DNA from: Bacillota bacterium
GTDB lineage: Bacteria; Bacillota; Clostridia; Lachnospirales; Lachnospiraceae
Reading direction: 5' to 3'
Assembly (NCBI GenBank): GCA_023391695.1
Contig: JAEWAK010000017.1
Coordinates: forward strand, 1 to 64,000
DNA length: 64,000 nucleotides
Each line of letters opens with the position of its first letter. Positions within the stretch are counted from its first letter, which is position 1. The position numbers and the translations under genes were made by a program. Below, piece by piece: positions 42,963 to 50,753 of this stretch. The notes beneath the pieces were generated by a model. The model had not been told where the DNA came from. It saw only the letters and a program-made list of their open reading frames with translations, and did no database searches.

Positions 42963-42999
42963 AAATTGCACCGTATATAGCGAATAAATAGCATAACTG

Positions 43000-43048
43000 A
43001 AAAGGGAATCCACCATAAGGGCTTAGACTCCGGTGAATTCCCTTTTTA
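43000..43048. terminator. bidirectional terminator between chemoreceptor and acetyltransferase
   Basis: AAAAGGGAAT-CCACC (43000-43014) pairs with GGTG-AATTCCCTTTTT (43032-43047). There is a T-run on the + strand and an A-run on the other side, serving the two convergent genes. Confidence 0.8.
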
Positions 43049-43071
43049 TTCCTATGATGCTTGAATGTTTA

Positions 43072-43629
43072 TTATTCCGATCTTAGTCGTGAAAAAAGCA
43101 TTAAGTCAACAAGACCTTTTCCTTTCCAAATATGACCCTGGCGAATGGTTCCTTCTTTCGTAAAGTGGTTTCTCAGCAATACATTTTGCGACTTTATGTT
43201 TTCCGGCATGATAAAGGCCTGTATACGGTTAATGCCAATATCCTCAAATAGATAATCAGTCATTGCCTTGACTGTTTTGGTAGCAATTCCCTTACCCCAA
43301 AATCGATCGTTTAACCTGTAGCCTATGGTGATCATATCCACATCCCGATCGTAGTCAAATATTTCAGCTACACCAACAATATTTTCAGGTACGCTGTTCA
43401 GACATATTCCAAGAAAAATTTCTTTTCTCTTATTAAAATCTCTTTCGAAATGCCCGATCATATTAGCTACTGTGTCTTTATTCTTTTTTATCATCACGGG
43501 AGAATAATGAAACAGATTCTCATTACTGTATATTGCAAAGAGGTTGTCAAGATCGGAAGGGACAATTTTTCTTAATGTAATATCATCAGATACAATATGC
43601 GGAAATTGGTCATATGGGCTTTTACTCAT
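43072..43629 (-). CDS. GNAT acetyltransferase, RimJ/RimL type
   Basis: A 185-residue protein with the RimL-like layout: ITLRKIVPSDLDNLFAIYSNENLFHYSP, GVAEIFDYDRDVDMITIGYRLNDRFWGKGIATKTVKAMTDYLFEDIGINRIQAFIMPENIKSQNVLLRNHFTKEGTIRQ. The acetyl-CoA loop is RFWGKGIA. It acetylates an amine (a protein N-terminus, amino acid or drug); the substrate is unknown. It stands alone with SD AAAGGAG. Confidence 0.88.
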   Translation of the reverse strand: MSKSPYDQFPHIVSDDITLRKIVPSDLDNLFAIYSNENLFHYSPVMIKKNKDTVANMIGHFERDFNKRKEIFLGICLNSVPENIVGVAEIFDYDRDVDMITIGYRLNDRFWGKGIATKTVKAMTDYLFEDIGINRIQAFIMPENIKSQNVLLRNHFTKEGTIRQGHIWKGKGLVDLMLFSRLRSE

Positions 43630-43689
43630 AATGCGGTATACTCCTTTTTAAATAATATTAATTGTGAGAAGTTTCAAGATATTTATCAT

Positions 43690-43910
43690 ATTATAAGCCT
43701 TATTATACCATATTCGCAAGCATCCATGGTATGCGCCGCTTTACGGCGTTGATGTGCACTCCTTTGTTCAGTGCAATATAGCGTCTGTCGACATTATACC
43801 ATGTCCGTAAGCTTCCATGGTATTAGGAATTTCGTACCGATTGATGTGTACTCTCGACCTTCGACCCGGGTATATGTCTGTCGGGATTACACCGTAACGC
43901 GCATTATCTA
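43690..43910 (-). repeat. two tandem units of a ~100-bp palindromic repeat family
   Basis: Read on the minus strand, unit 1 (about 43905-43805) and unit 2 (about 43800-43700) each contain GTGCACATCA or GTACACATCA, a CGG/CGC block, ATACCATGG, a GCTT(A/G)CG block and end in ATGGTATAATG or ATGGTATAATA. The same unit occurs twice inside the coding sequence at 48531-48727. The minus-strand frame from ATG 43977 to 43768 is open through unit 1 and its peptide parallels the one encoded at 48.6 kb (see findings). Otherwise the 43630-44215 gap has no gene. Confidence 0.8.
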
Positions 43911-44215
43911 AAAAATTATTATGAAATAAGTTGCTAAAAATACTGTTTTTCATATATAAATCAATAATATATATCAAAATTTAGATTAAAATAATAGTTC
44001 AAAATTATAGATCAAAATCATAAAATAATATCCTCAGGAGTTAACATTAAAGTCTTCACGGTTTGATCAATTGATGAAAAAAAGGTCTTATGTACTCTTA
44101 GCTACTCTAATGATATATTCCCATTCCGCATGTATTATCTGGAAATTCTTTTATACGAATTTGATGAAAAGAGACGATGATTTTATAAAAAACCATAAAA
44201 AGTGCCCAAAATATC

Positions 44216-44291
44216 TTGACAAAATCGAACTGACATGTTAGCATGTTATATAAATAAACTAACATGTTAGTAAGGAGAGGTAACATGTTAG
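44216..44291 (+). promoter_or_regulatory. promoter with three GntR-type operators
   Basis: TTGACA (44216-44221), 17 bp, extended -10 TGTTAGCAT (TAGCAT 44239-44244). Near-palindromic ACATGT sites are TGACATGTTAGC (44231-44242), CTAACATGTTAG (44259-44270, perfect palindrome) and GTAACATGTTAG (44280-44291). They cover the -10, the start region and the leader. The only local candidate binder is the GntR protein encoded at 49019, whose family binds such short AT-rich palindromes (inference). Confidence 0.7.
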
Positions 44292-44328
44292 AGATTTATT
44301 TTAAACGACTATAAGGAGGGTATTTTTT

Positions 44329-45678
44329 ATGGATGCTGTTAATGTTATTATTGGTATCATTATGGTCCTGTCATTCTTTGGACTGGTCTGGTACTGCGTA
44401 AAGGGGTACAACCTGATGGTAGGATTCTTCGTCATGTCCGTATTCTGGGTGGCACTTGCCCTGATTGGGAATAAACTTTCACCAAACCCCGGTATGGAGG
44501 GGCAGTCGGTAGTGAATGTTCTTACGAATGTCTTCCAGACGGGACCTGAAAACTATGGCAAATCAATTCTTGTCAATATTTTCTTTGGTGCATTTTTTGG
44601 AAGAATCCTGATTGATACCGGAATTGCGGCGACATTAATCCGCAAAGTGGTAGAACTTGGGGGAGATAAGCCCAGAATCACCATGTCACTTTTGTGTATT
44701 GTTACTGCAGTTATTTTTACTTCCATGACAGGCATCGGCCCGGTAATTTCCATTGCCGTCATTGTATTGCCTATCATGCTCTCCCTGGGAATACCTTCTC
44801 CCATTGCCATGTTTTCGTTTATGGGTTCCATAATGGCAGGGATATTTGGTAATATTGTCAACTTTAAGCAATATCAGGAGATCTTTGCCACTGCAAACGA
44901 AAGTTACGCCACCTATGACTATAATACATATTTTGTTTTTGGCATAATTGCTATGGCAGTTTCCCTGATTGTTGTACTGATTGTGGCTAACATTGCAATG
45001 AACCGGAAAAAGACCTCCTATGCCTGGGCAGCCACCCCGGATAGCGGCAGCACGGCAGACGCCCCTGCAATTTCCTGGATTTCCGTAATTCTTCCGGTTA
45101 TTGGGGTTGTTGCATTTAAGATACCGATTATTTTCGGGTTTATATTTTCAGGCCTTTTTGCCTTATTGACCTGCAGAAAATTAAAGGGCAGTTTTGCCGA
45201 TATCTGCAGAATGCTTTCAAAACAGTTTTCGGACGGGGCAATCGATGTGGCACCCATGATAGGATTTTTGTTAACCCTGGCCATGTTTAATAATGCGGCA
45301 AATTATGCAGCTCCTTATTTCAGGATTTTACTTGGCGGAGTTATACCTACCAGTGCCTTATTGCTTTGTATCGCATTTGCTGTTTTAACACCTCTTGGTT
45401 TTTTCCGCGGACCTATGAATCTGGTCGGATGCGGCGCGGCAATCCTGGCGGTGGTTGTATCAACGGCAGCCTGGCCGGTACAGTTTTTGTATCCCTTATT
45501 TGCGGTTACCACCGTTGCACCCCAGCATCTGGATGTTACCCAGTCATGGGTTGCCTGGGGCTTTGGATATACGAAAGTTTCCACCAAGGACTATATGAAG
45601 ATGTCCATACCGACCGGATGGATTATTGGTATTATTCTTTGTGCCGTTGTATTTATCATGTACGGCAATCTGGTTTAA
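44329..45678 (+). CDS. multi-span ion/organic-acid transporter (IT-superfamily-like)
   Basis: A 449-residue very hydrophobic protein with about 11-12 spans in two halves, each with a re-entrant-type Gly-rich loop (SMTGIGPVISIAVIVLPIML and TPLGFFRGPMNLVGCGAAILA). The pattern resembles citrate/gluconate or Na+/H+ antiporter families. I cannot fix the substrate. It is the first gene of a GntR-controlled operon with a hydantoinase/oxoprolinase homologue, so import of a cyclic ureide, lactam or organic acid is plausible. SD AAGGAGGG. Confidence 0.75.
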   Translation: MDAVNVIIGIIMVLSFFGLVWYCVKGYNLMVGFFVMSVFWVALALIGNKLSPNPGMEGQSVVNVLTNVFQTGPENYGKSILVNIFFGAFFGRILIDTGIAATLIRKVVELGGDKPRITMSLLCIVTAVIFTSMTGIGPVISIAVIVLPIMLSLGIPSPIAMFSFMGSIMAGIFGNIVNFKQYQEIFATANESYATYDYNTYFVFGIIAMAVSLIVVLIVANIAMNRKKTSYAWAATPDSGSTADAPAISWISVILPVIGVVAFKIPIIFGFIFSGLFALLTCRKLKGSFADICRMLSKQFSDGAIDVAPMIGFLLTLAMFNNAANYAAPYFRILLGGVIPTSALLLCIAFAVLTPLGFFRGPMNLVGCGAAILAVVVSTAAWPVQFLYPLFAVTTVAPQHLDVTQSWVAWGFGYTKVSTKDYMKMSIPTGWIIGIILCAVVFIMYGNLV

Positions 45679-45887
45679 GGGAAAAAAATAGATAACACTA
45701 GTACTGCATTGCGGAAATAGCGGGTACTGAATTAAGTGATATTTACGCAATATAGTACTAGGGGCTGGTGCACCCGCAGGTCAGGACAATTATGCAATAC
45801 GGCTTCATCCGCAGGTAATAAGGCTTATGGGTTTTGCAGCAGGTTATAAAATACGGTAAAAAAGAAAAGCAGAAATGGAGGAAAGAC

Positions 45888-48020
45888 ATGGGCAGAATGG
45901 TTAGAATGGGTATAGATGTAGGGGGGACGCATACAAAGGCGGTTGCCGTTGATAATGAAACCCATGAAATTATAGGAAAATCCTCCGTAAAGACCACACA
46001 TGATGATCCGAAAGGGGTTGCTGCCGGTGTTGTAAAGTGTTTCCGGAACTGTTTAAAGGAAAATAACATCAGGCCGGAGGATGTGGTATTTGTTGCACAC
46101 AGTACCACCCAGGCAACAAATGCCCTGATTGAAGGGGATGTGGCACAGGTTGGCATCATCGGCATGGCAAAAGGCGGTTTGGAAGGCTTATTGGCTAAAA
46201 AACAGACGAAACTTAAGAATATCGATCTGGGTAACGGCAAAGAGATAAAAATCATTAACAGTTTTATGAATACAAAGAAAATGACGGAAGAATCCGTATT
46301 GGAGGTAATCGACAGTTTGAAACAGAACGGAGCACAGGTTATTGTTCCGTCCATGGCTTTTGGAGTGGATGACGGGAAACTTGAGAAGCTGGTTTATGAA
46401 GAGGCCGGGAAATTGGGGATACCGACTACTATGGCGTCCGATATTACAAAATTATACGGGCTGACCAGGCGAACAAGAACAGCAGCCATCAATGCCAGCA
46501 TTCTTCCCAAAATGCTGGATACGGCCAATTCAACGGAAAGCTCCGTCCGGGAAGCCGGTGTAGGTGTGTCCCTGATGATTATGAGGGGCGACGGCGGTGT
46601 TATGGAAATCAGTGAGATGAAGAAACGGCCGGTGCTTACCATGCTTTCCGGTCCGGCCGCTTCAGTTATGGGATCCCTTATGTATTTAAGGGCTTCGAAC
46701 GGTGTTTATTTTGAGGTAGGCGGGACCACTACCAATATCGGAGTGATTAAAAACGGGCGGCCAGCTATTGATTATTCTATAGTAGGTGGGCATCCTACCT
46801 ATATCAATTCCCTGGATGTAAGGGTTCTAGGTGTGGCCGGAGGTTCCATGGTCCGTGCCGACAAAAGCGGAATCCTGGATGTGGGCCCCAGGTCTGCTCA
46901 TATTGCAGGTCTGGATTATTCGGTATTTACGGACCCGGATAAAATCAGGAGCCCAAAGGTTGAATTTTTTTCCCCAAAACCGGGAGATCCGGCGGATTAT
47001 GTTTCCGTCCGCCTGGAAAACGGCGAGAGGGTTACAATAACCAATTCCTGTGCGGCTAATGTGCTGGGACTGGTGAAACCGGAACATTTCTCCTACGGCA
47101 GCAGGGAAGCAGCCGGAAAGGCCATGCAGGCCCTGGCAGATTATTGCGGAACAACTGCAGAGGATATTGCAAAACAGATTATGGAAAAGGCTTATGCAAA
47201 GATTGAACCGGTTATCCTGTTTCTGGCTGAAAAATATAAATTGGAAAAGGACCAGATTTCACTGGTGGGAGTCGGAGGGGGTGCGGCATCCCTGATTGTG
47301 TATTTTGCGGAAAAGATGGGATTAAAGTACAGTATTCCGGAGAATGCTGAAGTTATTTCCTCCATTGGAGTAGCCTTATCCATGGTAAGGGATGTTGTGG
47401 AGCGTATCATTCCTTCACCTACCAAAGAGGCAATTAACACCATTAAACTGGAAGCCATGAATAAAGCAATCGAGAGCGGTGCGACACCGGAAAGTGTGGA
47501 AATCCATATTGATATTGACCCCCAGACCTCCAAGGTGACAGCCATTGCCACCGGTTCCACGGAGGTAAAAACCACGGATCTTTTAAAGGAATGCAACGAA
47601 GAGGAATTAAAACAGCTGGCAGCCGGGGATATGCGTATTTCACCGGGCCAGACGCAGCTTATGGAAAAGAACGGATATGTTTATATATATGGGGAAAGTA
47701 AGGATAAAGAAGGAGAGCCTGGCGCTATACGTATTCTGGATACCAAGGGATTCATTAAAGTCCAGCGGGGTCATGCTGCGGCAGTTAAGACCACGGCAGG
47801 AGAATACCTGGATACGGTGAAAAAGTTATGGGAGGATATGGCGGTCTATCAGACGGAACTCATAGCCAGACCGGATTATTATCTATGTATCGGGGCCCGG
47901 GTTATGGATTTTACGGCCTCCGATTTTGACCAGCTGGAACTGTTAATGGATATCGAGGTATCAGCCCTTGATCCGGAGACAGAGGTCATTGTCGTGGCTG
48001 CCAACAGGAAGCAGAATTAA
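45888..48020 (+). CDS. hydantoinase/oxoprolinase family protein (HyuA-like)
   Basis: The frame opens at 45834, but SD TGGAGGAAAG points to ATG 45888 (710 residues). The N-terminal ATPase-like domain begins RMVRMGIDVGGTHTKAVAVD, then STTQATNALIEGDVAQVGIIG. The core has RRTRTAAINASILPKM, MRGDGGVM and LSGPAASVMGSL...EVGGTTTNIGVI, the ASKHA phosphate loops. The C-terminal ~170 residues (KTTDLLKECNEEELKQL...) are an extra domain that is not part of classical HyuA. No HyuB partner is in the operon. Family members use ATP to open lactam or hydantoin rings or to carboxylate ketones; the substrate here is unknown. Confidence 0.85.
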   Translation: MGRMVRMGIDVGGTHTKAVAVDNETHEIIGKSSVKTTHDDPKGVAAGVVKCFRNCLKENNIRPEDVVFVAHSTTQATNALIEGDVAQVGIIGMAKGGLEGLLAKKQTKLKNIDLGNGKEIKIINSFMNTKKMTEESVLEVIDSLKQNGAQVIVPSMAFGVDDGKLEKLVYEEAGKLGIPTTMASDITKLYGLTRRTRTAAINASILPKMLDTANSTESSVREAGVGVSLMIMRGDGGVMEISEMKKRPVLTMLSGPAASVMGSLMYLRASNGVYFEVGGTTTNIGVIKNGRPAIDYSIVGGHPTYINSLDVRVLGVAGGSMVRADKSGILDVGPRSAHIAGLDYSVFTDPDKIRSPKVEFFSPKPGDPADYVSVRLENGERVTITNSCAANVLGLVKPEHFSYGSREAAGKAMQALADYCGTTAEDIAKQIMEKAYAKIEPVILFLAEKYKLEKDQISLVGVGGGAASLIVYFAEKMGLKYSIPENAEVISSIGVALSMVRDVVERIIPSPTKEAINTIKLEAMNKAIESGATPESVEIHIDIDPQTSKVTAIATGSTEVKTTDLLKECNEEELKQLAAGDMRISPGQTQLMEKNGYVYIYGESKDKEGEPGAIRILDTKGFIKVQRGHAAAVKTTAGEYLDTVKKLWEDMAVYQTELIARPDYYLCIGARVMDFTASDFDQLELLMDIEVSALDPETEVIVVAANRKQN

Positions 48021-48141
48021 AGCCAAAAAAAGAATACGATTTATCACTATCCGGGTTGGCAGGCCGCCGGTACCCTGGTGAAAGTAAAAGGCGGCATATA
48101 TTTGTAATTTATGGCTTAAATGAAAGAAAGAGGGACGAAAT

Positions 48142-49032
48142 ATGCAGGAGCAATTCAGGTTGGCAGAAATGATTCATAATTTGTTAAAGGTGGATGAGGA
48201 AACCTGGGGATTGTATGCATTTTCGAGAGATCTTTTAAATCGGCGTATTCCCGCAGAGGTAAGAAAAGAGATGATTACCAGGGCAGGGATATGCGGTAAG
48301 GAATATGCACAGCGGATCATCCGTGAATGCGGAAGTTCCGATACACGTACCATAGCGGAAAGATTAAATTTAAAGATTGGGTTTTTGGATACTTTCATGA
48401 CAGGTAAACGAGTCCTGTTTGCCTCCTATACCTCCCCGGACATAATAGAGATCATGGAAGAACCTGTGCACCGGGCAGTTTCGCTTATTTCGGAGGAAGA
48501 ATCAATTGTGGTTGAACTTTTCCGCCAAGATGGTATAATAACATCAGATAATATACCTGTGCCGAACGTAGTGAGTGCACATCAGCGGCACGAAGTGGCG
48601 GATGCCATGGGAGCTTGCGAACAAGGTATAATGTCACCAGACATTATACCTGTGCCGAACGTAGTAAGTGCACATCAGCGGCACGAAGTGGCGGATGCCA
48701 TGGGAGCTTGCGAACATGGCATAATGAATACTATCTTGGGACATGAAATATTTCATTTTGTTGAAGAACAGTTTGAACAGGAAATATATACAAGGACGGA
48801 AAAAATACGGTTGTGGAGTTTCATGGGTTTTAAAAATTATTCTACGATACGTGCCTTGAGCGAAATCGGAGCAATGGCATTTACAAAAGAAATAAACAGG
48901 CTTAATTTTTCTCCTTTTATTCTGGATATCCTTTTGTATTATAGCTACGATTCTTCCGGTGCCGGGAAAATTTATCGTGACATTATAGGAATGAGTTCAG
49001 GAAGGTGTAGAGAAACAGTTGAAAATTATTAA
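48142..49032 (+). CDS. HExxH metallopeptidase-like protein carrying an in-frame repeat insertion
   Basis: A 296-residue protein (SD GAGGGACG). The N-terminal half (LAEMIHNLLKVDEETWGLYAFSRDLLNRRIPAEVRKEMITRAGICGKEYAQRII) is helical. Immediately after the insertion comes LGHEIFHFVEEQFEQEIY, an HExxH zinc motif, then LSEIGAMAFTKEIN, which offers a downstream Glu. Between them, residues ~130-193 are encoded by two copies of a genomic palindromic repeat (48531-48727). Each copy gives the peptide IIPVPNVVSAHQRHEVADAM then GACE(Q/H)GIM. Without them the protein would be ~234 residues. It lies in the hydantoinase operon and overlaps the GntR gene by 14 bp. Its role is unknown; the family may be a domain-of-unknown-function partner of such loci. 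Confidence 0.7.
   Translation: MQEQFRLAEMIHNLLKVDEETWGLYAFSRDLLNRRIPAEVRKEMITRAGICGKEYAQRIIRECGSSDTRTIAERLNLKIGFLDTFMTGKRVLFASYTSPDIIEIMEEPVHRAVSLISEEESIVVELFRQDGIITSDNIPVPNVVSAHQRHEVADAMGACEQGIMSPDIIPVPNVVSAHQRHEVADAMGACEHGIMNTILGHEIFHFVEEQFEQEIYTRTEKIRLWSFMGFKNYSTIRALSEIGAMAFTKEINRLNFSPFILDILLYYSYDSSGAGKIYRDIIGMSSGRCRETVENY
48531..48727 (+). repeat. tandem 93-bp palindromic repeat inside a coding sequence
   Basis: GTGCACATC recurs at 48575 and 48668, a period of 93 bp (31 codons), with only a handful of mismatches over ~85 bp. Unit ends are inverted (ACATTATACC and GGTATAATGT), and the junction GGTATAATGTC-acca-GACATTATACC is a perfect hairpin. GTGCCG and CGGCAC also pair inside each unit. 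The period keeps the host frame. Relatives lie at 43690-43910 in the opposite orientation. Confidence 0.9.
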
Positions 49033-49714
49033 TAACAGTAATTCATTGAATGATGTAACCTACAATAAAATCAGGGATGATATCATGAATATGACTCTGG
49101 AGCCGGGGATGGATGTCAGTGTACAGAAACTTTCCGAACGTTATGGTGTCAGCAGGACACCTGTCCGTGAAGCGGTAGTCCGTCTCCAGCAGTCAGGACT
49201 GGTGGAAATATATCCCCAGCGGAAAACCGTAGTGTCTAAAATAGATCTGCAAAGGGTCCGTGAGGAGTGGTTTATCCGGACTTCCCTGGAATCTGCCGTA
49301 GTGGATGAATTTATCCGCAAATGCAGTGAACTGGTGGCAGATACTCTCCAGGAGCTGATAAATAAACAAAAAAAATATATGGATAAAGAACGTTTCAGGG
49401 ATTTTTATTTTAAGGATAACCGTTTCCACCAGCTTATTTTTGAGACGGCAGGAGAGGAACTTTCCTGGTTTACTATTGAAGAGGTAGCTTCCCATTTTAA
49501 TCGTGTCCGGCTGCTACATGGCAAGATGATGGGTGTGGAGCGATCCGGAATTGATCAACATGAAAAAATAGTTGCCGCAGCCAGAAAACGGGATGCGGCT
49601 GCCATGCGGGGAGTTGTAATGGAACATTCCAATAACCTGCTGGAACAGGTAAAAATCATGTCAAAGCAATATCCGCAATTCTTTCAAATGAATTCGGCTG
49701 ATATAAATGGATAA
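49019..49714 (+). CDS. GntR-family regulator, FCD (FadR) subfamily
   Basis: A 231-residue protein from TTG 49019, overlapping the previous gene. The winged HTH is DVTYNKIRDDIMNMTLEPGMDVSVQKLSERYGVSRTPVREAVVRLQQSGLVEIYPQRKTVVSKID. The helical FCD domain (~85-220) has the metal-type Asp/His pattern: DNRFHQLIFETAG and DQHEKIVAAARKRDAAAMRGVVMEHSNN. It ends the hydantoinase operon, so it probably senses the imported or processed metabolite and binds the CTAACATGTTAG sites at 44231-44291. After it, 49715-49886 contains only leader sequence. Confidence 0.9.
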   Translation: MKIINNSNSLNDVTYNKIRDDIMNMTLEPGMDVSVQKLSERYGVSRTPVREAVVRLQQSGLVEIYPQRKTVVSKIDLQRVREEWFIRTSLESAVVDEFIRKCSELVADTLQELINKQKKYMDKERFRDFYFKDNRFHQLIFETAGEELSWFTIEEVASHFNRVRLLHGKMMGVERSGIDQHEKIVAAARKRDAAAMRGVVMEHSNNLLEQVKIMSKQYPQFFQMNSADING

Positions 49715-49886
49715 AAGAATGTGATAAGGAGGACAGAAAAATAATAAACAATTTTTAGTGATTGGGGAGAGATTATTTTATAAGGATACCATAACCAAAT
49801 TTTAATTAGAAAGGAGGGGTGTTTGGGGAATATAAAGGTTATGCTTTTCTTATAGAATAAAATAAAATAATAATAAGGAGTAAGTT

Positions 49887-50543
49887 ATGTCAAAGAAATT
49901 GAAGGTATTTACGGTAGTGTCTCTTTTGTTTACCCAATTATTTGTCGGCGCATTTGGGTGGAACAGGGCGGACGCAAAAACAATTACGAGTACAATTGTT
50001 GTAAAAGCAGGAGAAACCTATGATGGAAAAGGTGAGACGATAGTTGCCGTAGGTATGGGAGACGGAAGCCAGGACGAAGACCAAAAGCCTATCTTTAAGC
50101 TGGAAAAGGGTGCAAACCTGAAAAATGTGAGGATTGCAGCCCCTGGCTGCGATGGAGTACACTGCTACGGTAATAACACCGTAACAAATGTTATCTGGGA
50201 AGATGTAGGAGAAGACGCCCTGACTGTAAAAGGAGAAGGCACGGTTACCGTTAACGGGGGAGCAGCTTACTCGGCAAGTGATAAAGTGTTCCAGTTAAAT
50301 AAAGCCTGCACTTTTACCGTACAGAACTTTACGGCAAATACCTTCGGCAAGGTAATACGCCAGAATGGCGGCTCAACCTTTAAATGTACCATTTATATTG
50401 ATAATTGTACATTTAGTAACGGTTCCGAATGTATTGCCCGTACGGATAGCACTACTACACAATTGTACTATCGGAATATGTCGACATCCAATGTTAAAAC
50501 ATTATGGAAATTTCCGTCTACTTCGCAGATTCATACATATTGA
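49887..50543 (+). CDS. secreted pectate lyase, family PL3
   Basis: A 218-residue protein. The signal peptide is KKLKVFTVVSLLFTQLFVGAFGWNRADA, cleaved near Ala29. The mature part begins TITSTIVVKAGETYDGKGETIVAVG and has the right-handed beta-helix repeats of PL3: KLEKGANLKNVRIAAPGCDGVHCYGNNTVTNVIWEDVGEDALTVKGEGTVTVNGG. The conserved Asp-rich VGEDA Ca2+ site, VFQLNK and a Lys/Arg-bearing FGKVIRQNGG segment hold the catalytic residues. It cuts polygalacturonate by Ca2+-dependent beta-elimination outside the cell. Standalone gene; SD AAGGAG. Confidence 0.9.
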   Translation: MSKKLKVFTVVSLLFTQLFVGAFGWNRADAKTITSTIVVKAGETYDGKGETIVAVGMGDGSQDEDQKPIFKLEKGANLKNVRIAAPGCDGVHCYGNNTVTNVIWEDVGEDALTVKGEGTVTVNGGAAYSASDKVFQLNKACTFTVQNFTANTFGKVIRQNGGSTFKCTIYIDNCTFSNGSECIARTDSTTTQLYYRNMSTSNVKTLWKFPSTSQIHTY

Positions 50544-50566
50544 TATTAAAGTAAAATAAACCGGAT

Positions 50567-50616
50567 AAAAAAGGGCTGTTGCAGCGGACCGACATGTTCA
50601 CTGCAGCGCCCTTTTA
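50567..50616 (+). terminator. intrinsic terminator after the pectate lyase gene
   Basis: AAAAGGGC(tgt)TGCAG pairs with CTGCA(gc)GCCCTTTT (50569-50615). Short interior mismatch, ending in TTTTAT. Confidence 0.75.
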
Positions 50617-50753
50617 TGGTGCTCACAGGACAATTGCATGGAGGAAATTATTCCCCGATACATCTTAAGTTTTAAAATCAGAAATACATACATAAGATGA
50701 AGTAATTATTATGTTAAAGTACAGAGTATTTTTGGTGAGAGGTATAAACCGGC

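Noticed and set aside
43768..43977. A 69-codon minus-strand gene
   Set aside because: Its coding appearance comes from the repeat unit; it has no SD before ATG 43977, so it is treated as repeat and discussed as a finding rather than called as a gene.
49805..49870. Leader peptide before the pectate lyase gene (AAAGGAGGGGTG...)
   Set aside because: The GTG is only 1 base from the SD and the frame is 13 codons; likely just a remnant ribosome-site-like sequence.
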